64,000 nucleotides of DNA. Source: Tigriopus japonicus. Its lineage: Eukaryota; Arthropoda; Copepoda; Harpacticoida; Harpacticidae. The stretch's first letter is position 1. Each line of letters begins with the position of its first letter. The notes beneath the pieces are model-generated. The model ran no database searches. It was not told where the DNA came from and saw only the letters and a list, made by a program, of their open reading frames with translations. The stretch covers positions 2,180,612 through 2,244,611 of the forward strand of contig JAAGOF010000064.1 of the NCBI GenBank assembly GCA_010645155.1, given 5' to 3'. The translations under genes and the position numbers were made by a program. This document shows, in pieces, positions 59,579-64,000 of the stretch.

Positions 59579-60737
59579 ATGGCCTCTCCTCATGATGGAG
59601 ACATTCCGTTAACCAACGTGGTTCTAGAGGAACCCACGGCCTTGGGATCCAAAACCACACCGCAACTTATTGGTTTGGGACCGCTGCAAAATGCTCAAAA
59701 ACTCATGATTCGACAACGAATTCGTTGTAAAGACATTTGTTCGGCTTGCTCCGGATGCGAGGTATTCCACTAAATTTAAGGAACATAATCATACGTCCTC
59801 GTTAACGTATTCATGGTTTTAGGTGGAGAAGAAATATACCGTTCATGGGGAAAGCGGGGAAATCATCTTATGGGCTAGTGAGACGTCATCGTGCGGAATG
59901 CGATTTTGCTTTGGAAGTGGCCGCAGTCTCAACATTCGAATTTCGGACTCGACCGCAAAAGAAATGATCCGGATTGATCGACCCTTGAATTGTGCGGGAT
60001 GTTGTTGCTCGTGGTGTTATCCTCATTGTACTCAAGAGCTCAACGTAGCCGTGGAGGGGATTCAAATAGGTGAATATGCGGGGAACAATACGGCATTTGA
60101 TCTATTCAATTTTAGGATCATTCCTGCCGTGTTTCTAGTACATGGCAAAAGTCCAAGACCAAGGTTGGGGGCTTTGATCGGTAAAGTTCAGGCATAAAAC
60201 CGATGCAAATCTGTCAACGCACAAGGAAAATGCAAATTGTGAATGAACCTGCCTAATCCCATTTTTTTTTCAAGCTACAGAATGTACCCAATATGACTTG
60301 AAATACGTTTTGATTAAATTACGAACTTATTGAGGCCATTGACCTTCAACATTGTTGGTCGTGCCCAATAAAATCTAATGTTCTAATACCAAAATTGAAT
60401 ATTACCTATATTTGTTCTAGGGACCATACGCGAGCGTGCTACGTGGATTTACCCCGTTTATCATGTATTTGACACTCATGGTCAGCAAATATTAAAGGTT
60501 CGAGGTCCGTTCTGCACGGCCGGATGTTTCAGTGATGTGCAATTTTCTGTGATGAATACGGATGGCGTGGAGATGGCCACCATTGTGAAAAAATGGATGG
60601 GATGCGCTCAAGAGACTCTTATCGACGCCGATAATTTTATGATCGAATTCAAGACCGATGTTGACGTGCAAAACAAAGCGATGATCATGAGCACGGCCTT
60701 TCTAATTGATCTTATGTACTTCGACACGGATGGCTGA
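59579..60737 (+). CDS. Phospholipid scramblase, tandem copy 2
   Basis: Three exons: 59579-59761 (GAG|GTATTC, phase 0), 59823-60069 (phase 1) and 60421-60737 (TGA), giving 248 residues. Intron positions and phases equal those of copy 1, and exon 2 has the identical length of 247 bp, so the two genes are tandem duplicates. It shows EKKYTVHGESGEIILWASE, the palmitoylation-type cluster GCCCSWCYP, GTIRERATWIYPVY, and DADNFMIEFKTDVDVQNKA followed by a short hydrophobic C-terminal helix, FLIDLMYF. Expected role is as for copy 1. Introns are short (61 and 351 bp). The 3' end faces the convergent GPANK1 gene. Confidence 0.9.
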
Positions 60738-60913
60738 GACTCAAATCTTATTAATCTTGCCCTATATGTATTTGCTTCAACCTGCACTTTTGTGATAATC
60801 GCCTGCAACTCGCTTTTTAAATTATATATGCCATTCACTTACCAGACCTTTCGCTAATATGTGACACATCCGAGCTATACCATATATTACTGTTGAAACA
60901 ACTGGATTTCTTC

Positions 60914-60919
60914 AATAAA
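60914..60919 (+). promoter_or_regulatory. Poly(A) signal AATAAA, scramblase copy 2
   Basis: AATAAA 177 bases after the stop codon, the only good candidate before the convergent gene. Confidence 0.6.
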
Positions 60920-60951
60920 ATATCAAACTTTAGGCTGTAAATCATGGCAAA

Positions 60952-60957
60952 TTTATT
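60952..60957 (-). promoter_or_regulatory. Poly(A) signal AATAAA, GPANK1
   Basis: AATAAA on the minus strand 12 bases after the GPANK1 stop, so its 3' UTR is only about 30-40 bases and meets the end of the scramblase transcript. Confidence 0.65.
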
Positions 60958-60969
60958 TTCTTGTTTGAA

Positions 60970-61959
60970 TTACATCCCTTGAAATTCTTGTCTAAATCGT
61001 TTCTCTCTTCTCTGGTCGCGTTTCAATTTCGATTCTCGAGCCCTCTTATTCAACGTTGTCTCGCGTTCTCGTCGGTCTCGGAACCCATTAGAAACAGCAG
61101 CCGGATCATTGGGTTTGAAATGAGTGACTCGCAATCGAGCCGAATCTTCAGCTCCCACACCTTTGCGATCTCGCTTCAACATGGTCTTCACTGGGAACTT
61201 CTTCCCTGATCCCTCAGGACCCAATCCCTTATCTTTATCCCAGCCTCCTTTGATCATCATGCGAAACCCTTTGTTGGCTTCAGAGATCCCATATATGGTT
61301 CGAATTGAGGACTGTTCCGCTTTGAGCATATGTGTCACTGTAGCTTTATGAAGACGTCCGGGAAAATCTACAAAGGTCATTTGACATTCCTCACAAAAAG
61401 CCTCCTTTTGGTCTTTACTCTCAGTTGATTCTGGATATGTCCTTGATTCTTGGCTAGAGACTGGATTTTCTGATTTGAGAATGGAAAGGATTTGGAAAAA
61501 GCCCTTACTCTTGGCGATGGACATCGCCGAATTTCCACCACGATCAGAGAGATGAATATTGGCCCCGTAGGCTTTTAGAATCTTGACGCACTCGGCACTA
61601 TTAGCACTTGAAGCCACCATGAGAGGAGTCCATTGGTAGGGATCTCGGGCATCGGGATCCAATCCTTGTTTCAATGCTAATTCTACCTTGCCACTTTGAT
61701 TCACTTCACACGCGTAGAACAACTCTCTTAGGGTTATTAATGTTTGGTTTTGAATTGGTTGTCGTGTGATTTGGGCACTGATATGAGTCTTGGGTTTCAC
61801 TACACAAGGTTGGCTCGTTGAAGGCTCGTTCAAGATCTCGTTATAAAAGTCTCTGGCTTCATTCTTGGACATTAAATTGGTTTCAACCTTTTTGGGACTG
61901 GGAGAGAATGATTCACTTCCCGTGGCTTTGACGAAGAGTTGTCTGGGGAAAAATGCCAT
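60970..61959 (-). CDS. GPANK1: GPANK1: ankyrin repeats and G-patch protein, intronless
   Basis: A 329-residue protein from ATG 61959 (MAFFPRQLF). The frame is open further upstream, but no other ATG exists before the FRG1 stop. It has two to three ankyrin repeats (TLRELFYACEVNQSGKVELA.., WTPLMVASSANSAECVKIL, GGNSAMSIAKSKGFFQIL) and a C2H2-like CEECQMTF..H..H segment. A G-patch follows (GGWDKDKGLGPEGSGKKFPV) and then a basic tail. Order and length fit GPANK1/BAT4 (about 356 residues in mammals). G-patch proteins usually partner DEAH RNA helicases; this one's function is little known. It starts 35 bp after the FRG1 stop. Confidence 0.88.
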   Translation of the reverse strand: MAFFPRQLFVKATGSESFSPSPKKVETNLMSKNEARDFYNEILNEPSTSQPCVVKPKTHISAQITRQPIQNQTLITLRELFYACEVNQSGKVELALKQGLDPDARDPYQWTPLMVASSANSAECVKILKAYGANIHLSDRGGNSAMSIAKSKGFFQILSILKSENPVSSQESRTYPESTESKDQKEAFCEECQMTFVDFPGRLHKATVTHMLKAEQSSIRTIYGISEANKGFRMMIKGGWDKDKGLGPEGSGKKFPVKTMLKRDRKGVGAEDSARLRVTHFKPNDPAAVSNGFRDRRERETTLNKRARESKLKRDQRREKRFRQEFQGM

Positions 61960-61994
61960 GTTGGAAAAGTAGAATGGGAAAAAAAAGGTGGGAT

Positions 61995-62798
61995 CTATTT
62001 GCAATACCGATCGGCCTTCATTTTGGCTCGACGATCCAACAATACTTCATGCAAAAGGCCCTCGTTTTTGGCGGCCAGTAATTCACGGCGATCTTCCTTA
62101 TTGATCTTGATCTTATGATCTTGGAACTTTTGGAACTTCTTCACGTAGTTCAACTCGATTTGACCCACATTGCCCCGCTCTTCTTCAGGCACAAACGCTT
62201 TCTTATCTTCTTCTCTCTCGGCATTCGATCGAATGACCACCATTTCACTCTCCGTTGCTTTGGGTTTGTCACACACAATACTCTCATCTTCATCATTGAG
62301 GCTCAAGAATCGGTTATTGGCTCCCAACAGGGCCAGTTTTCCATCTTGGAATACGGTCTCCCATTGTTCCATGGCTCCCACGGCATCCGAAATTCCTCGC
62401 ACCATTTCGTCCTTGGTGTCCACTCTCAAGTATTTGTCATAACCGGACTTGAAGGCCACTTTGGTGTCACTGACCTTGACTGCGAGCAAGACTTCTTCGG
62501 GATCGGGACCTTGACCTTCGTCGTGAGGGGCTCCAATGGTGAAACTTCCGTCGTCACAGGCCTTGATGAAGCAACCTTTGATTTGAATGGCCACGGGTCC
62601 GGTGACGTGTTTCAGTTCAGTTGCCGCCCACCATCCGCCGTGTTTTTGCATGTCAAGGGTAGCCTCGGATTTTTGTCGCTTTCGTAGTTTGTCATCTTCT
62701 GTTCGCTCACGTTCGCGTTTCTTGCTCTTCTTCTTGTGCTTCTTCTCCCCTTTCAAAAGGAGTTTCCCAGTTTTGACCTTCCCATAGAGGTCTGACAT
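61995..62798 (-). CDS. FRG1: FRG1 homologue, intronless
   Basis: A 267-residue protein starting MSDLYGKVKTGKLLLKGEKK, followed by a Lys/Arg-rich nuclear-localisation region. A fascin-like beta-trefoil domain follows (HGGWWAATELKHVTGPVAIQ, FKSGYDKYLRVD, WETVFQDGKLALLGANNRFL), then a C-terminal basic tail (KKFQKFQDHKIKINKEDRREL). Length and motif order match FRG1 (258 residues in human), an RNA/actin-associated nuclear protein found in spliceosomal C complexes. The ATG context is clear and a likely 3' splice site lies 47 bases upstream. No AATAAA is seen between its stop and the next gene. Confidence 0.94.
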   Translation of the reverse strand: MSDLYGKVKTGKLLLKGEKKHKKKSKKRERERTEDDKLRKRQKSEATLDMQKHGGWWAATELKHVTGPVAIQIKGCFIKACDDGSFTIGAPHDEGQGPDPEEVLLAVKVSDTKVAFKSGYDKYLRVDTKDEMVRGISDAVGAMEQWETVFQDGKLALLGANNRFLSLNDEDESIVCDKPKATESEMVVIRSNAEREEDKKAFVPEEERGNVGQIELNYVKKFQKFQDHKIKINKEDRRELLAAKNEGLLHEVLLDRRAKMKADRYCK

Positions 62799-62844
62799 CG
62801 CTTCTATTCCTCTTCTCTTTCAATATCGGAATGGTTGGGCCCAA

Positions 62845-62847
62845 TCT
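62845..62847 (-). promoter_or_regulatory. 3' splice acceptor upstream of FRG1
   Basis: On the minus strand TTTTCACCTTTGCAG ends at 62846, 47 bases before the FRG1 ATG and about 100 bases after the GPKOW stop. It could be a trans-splice acceptor or the end of a 5' UTR intron. Confidence 0.45.
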
Positions 62848-62938
62848 GCAAAGGTGAAAATACTGTTGAGATTACGACATATACATTTATCTATATCATG
62901 ATTAGGTCTACTATGAGTGATTTGAGGTTGAAGGTTTT

Positions 62939-62944
62939 TTTATT
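62939..62944 (-). promoter_or_regulatory. Poly(A) signal AATAAA next to GPKOW stop
   Basis: AATAAA begins one base after the TAA stop of GPKOW on the minus strand, implying a very short 3' UTR. Confidence 0.55.
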
Positions 62945-62945
62945 T

Positions 62946-64000
62946 TTAATATTCCATGACTTCGCCGACATATTCACAGATATCATCGAAGTCTAACTTG
63001 AGCACTTGATCTTTGTCAGGGAGGATTTGAATCACGGCCATGGCGTTTCGTTTGTCTCGTTGCAACATTTCACCCATTTGGCCTCGATTCTTTCCGCTGA
63101 CGATCATCACGAGGGCGTTATCTTTCTTGGGTATGAGGGTCTCCAGTTGTTTGGGATGAATACCTTCCAATAATTTGCCTTCATCCGTTCGACAAGTACA
63201 ATTATCCATCGTGACCACGTCGTCGATCACGACTTTGGTATTGAAAAAACGTCCTTTCTTGTAATCCTCGTCGATGAAACGGACTCGTAAAAAGGGTCGA
63301 ACCCAATGTCGGGTCTCTCTGTGGGAAGTAGATGAGGATGACGACGAAGATTTGGAACTTTTAGATTTCTTCGAGCTCTGATTGGACGGCGATCTCGACC
63401 TTTTCCGATTTTGATCTCGATCCGATCGCCCTTGGTCCCATTCCATTTGTCGGGCTTCTTGTTTCTCTTTGTACTCGGTATACATATCCTTATTGATGAC
63501 TTTGGCAAACTTCTTAAACTCGGTCTTGTCCACAACGCGAACGGCATTTTCCGACACGGAAACAATCTTTTGACCCACGGCTAATCGTACAAAGACTCGA
63601 GCCGCATCATCATCCATGCCTTCCACTTGACCATATCGATCTTTCCGCGTTCCACTCACAATCTGGACCAAGGCTTCCTTCTTCAGGATCAATTCGGCTT
63701 CCTCAACCGACTCGTCGGCCTTCACCTCGGCCTTTTTCGGTCGAGAAGCGCCCAACCCCAATCCTTTAGGTCTCATCACCGGTTCGATACATTTGATATC
63801 AGCCTTGTTAAAGCCCCCAATGCCCTCTCCGGCCTTAAAGCCCATGCCTCGAAGCATGCCCAGACCAAAACCTTGCACGGGCACACTTTCATAATCATCG
63901 AGCGTGGATTCTTGCTCTCGAACTTCGTTTTCCGAAGTCAAAGGGATCTCCATAGAAGCTCGAGCTCGCTCCTCAGCCCCGCCTTCTTCACGGGCCTTTT
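62946..64000 (-). CDS. GPKOW: GPKOW: G-patch and KOW-domain spliceosomal protein, partial
   Basis: The frame is open from the right edge of the window to the TAA at 62946-62948. About 335 residues follow an internal Met at 63953, and the N-terminus (probably over 100 residues) lies outside. It has a G-patch (VQGFGLGMLRGMGFKAGEGI), KOW 1 (VQIVSGTRKDRYGQVEGMDD), a basic Ser/Lys/Arg-rich linker, and KOW 2 near the C-terminus (ALVMIVSGKNRGQMGEML). It ends DDICEYVGEVMEY. This order identifies GPKOW (MOS2/Spp2 relatives), which links the helicase DHX16/Prp2 to the spliceosome. It is the first gene of a minus-strand trio with FRG1 and GPANK1. Confidence 0.93.
   Translation of the reverse strand, partial: KAREEGGAEERARASMEIPLTSENEVREQESTLDDYESVPVQGFGLGMLRGMGFKAGEGIGGFNKADIKCIEPVMRPKGLGLGASRPKKAEVKADESVEEAELILKKEALVQIVSGTRKDRYGQVEGMDDDAARVFVRLAVGQKIVSVSENAVRVVDKTEFKKFAKVINKDMYTEYKEKQEARQMEWDQGRSDRDQNRKRSRSPSNQSSKKSKSSKSSSSSSSTSHRETRHWVRPFLRVRFIDEDYKKGRFFNTKVVIDDVVTMDNCTCRTDEGKLLEGIHPKQLETLIPKKDNALVMIVSGKNRGQMGEMLQRDKRNAMAVIQILPDKDQVLKLDFDDICEYVGEVMEY

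Noticed and set aside
61960..62004. Longer GPANK1 start overlapping the FRG1 stop
   Set aside because: The extension begins with TTG and translates a pyrimidine tract; the first ATG is at 61959.

Overview
This window is nuclear DNA of an animal, most likely an arthropod. A crustacean such as a copepod would fit, but that is inference. Genes are split by GT-AG introns, some are intronless and very closely packed, and intergenic DNA is full of DNA transposons. No bacterial or viral gene organisation is visible. There is one assembly gap (112 N at 24770-24881).

Left part (1-18 kb): the 3' end of CWC27 (spliceosomal cyclophilin-like protein) and an intronless C2H2 zinc-finger gene lie on the + strand. 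A two-exon uronyl 2-O-sulfotransferase-like gene follows on the + strand. Facing it on the minus strand is an alpha-type nicotinic acetylcholine receptor subunit. Eight of its exons can be placed with matching splice phases; only the first exon(s), carrying the signal peptide, are missing.

Middle (18-49 kb): mostly gene-poor DNA with two sets of small secreted-protein genes on the minus strand. One set is a pair of cysteine-rich proteins I do not recognise (28.0-30.7 kb). The other is three intronless paralogues of about 145 residues that resemble a secreted PLAT/LH2-like domain (31.5, 32.2 and 36.4 kb). Between and beyond them lie non-autonomous hAT-like elements, each with an 8-bp target duplication, and mariner-like transposase remnants.

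Right part (49-61 kb): two tandem phospholipid scramblase genes with identical intron positions and phases. Intron 1 of the first copy is about 6.5 kb, against 61 bp in its sister, mainly because it holds a Tc1 element. That element is a 'Russian doll': a Tc1/Sleeping-Beauty-type element with IR/DR ends, carrying two insertions, one of which carries two more, one of which carries a fifth. Removing the two direct insertions and one target-site copy each leaves an uninterrupted 340-codon transposase frame.

Right edge (61-64 kb): three intronless genes, GPKOW (partial), FRG1 and GPANK1, run head-to-tail on the minus strand with gaps of 147 and 35 bp. GPKOW and FRG1, like CWC27 at the left edge, are spliceosome-associated proteins. 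The spacing suggests a shared or trans-spliced transcript.

A recurrent pattern: many of the non-autonomous elements are built inside from amplified short motifs such as GGGATAAAC, TAATTG, TTTGCTC, TTTCGG or TCTTTTTTCGTC. This looks like repeated copying of subterminal sequence.
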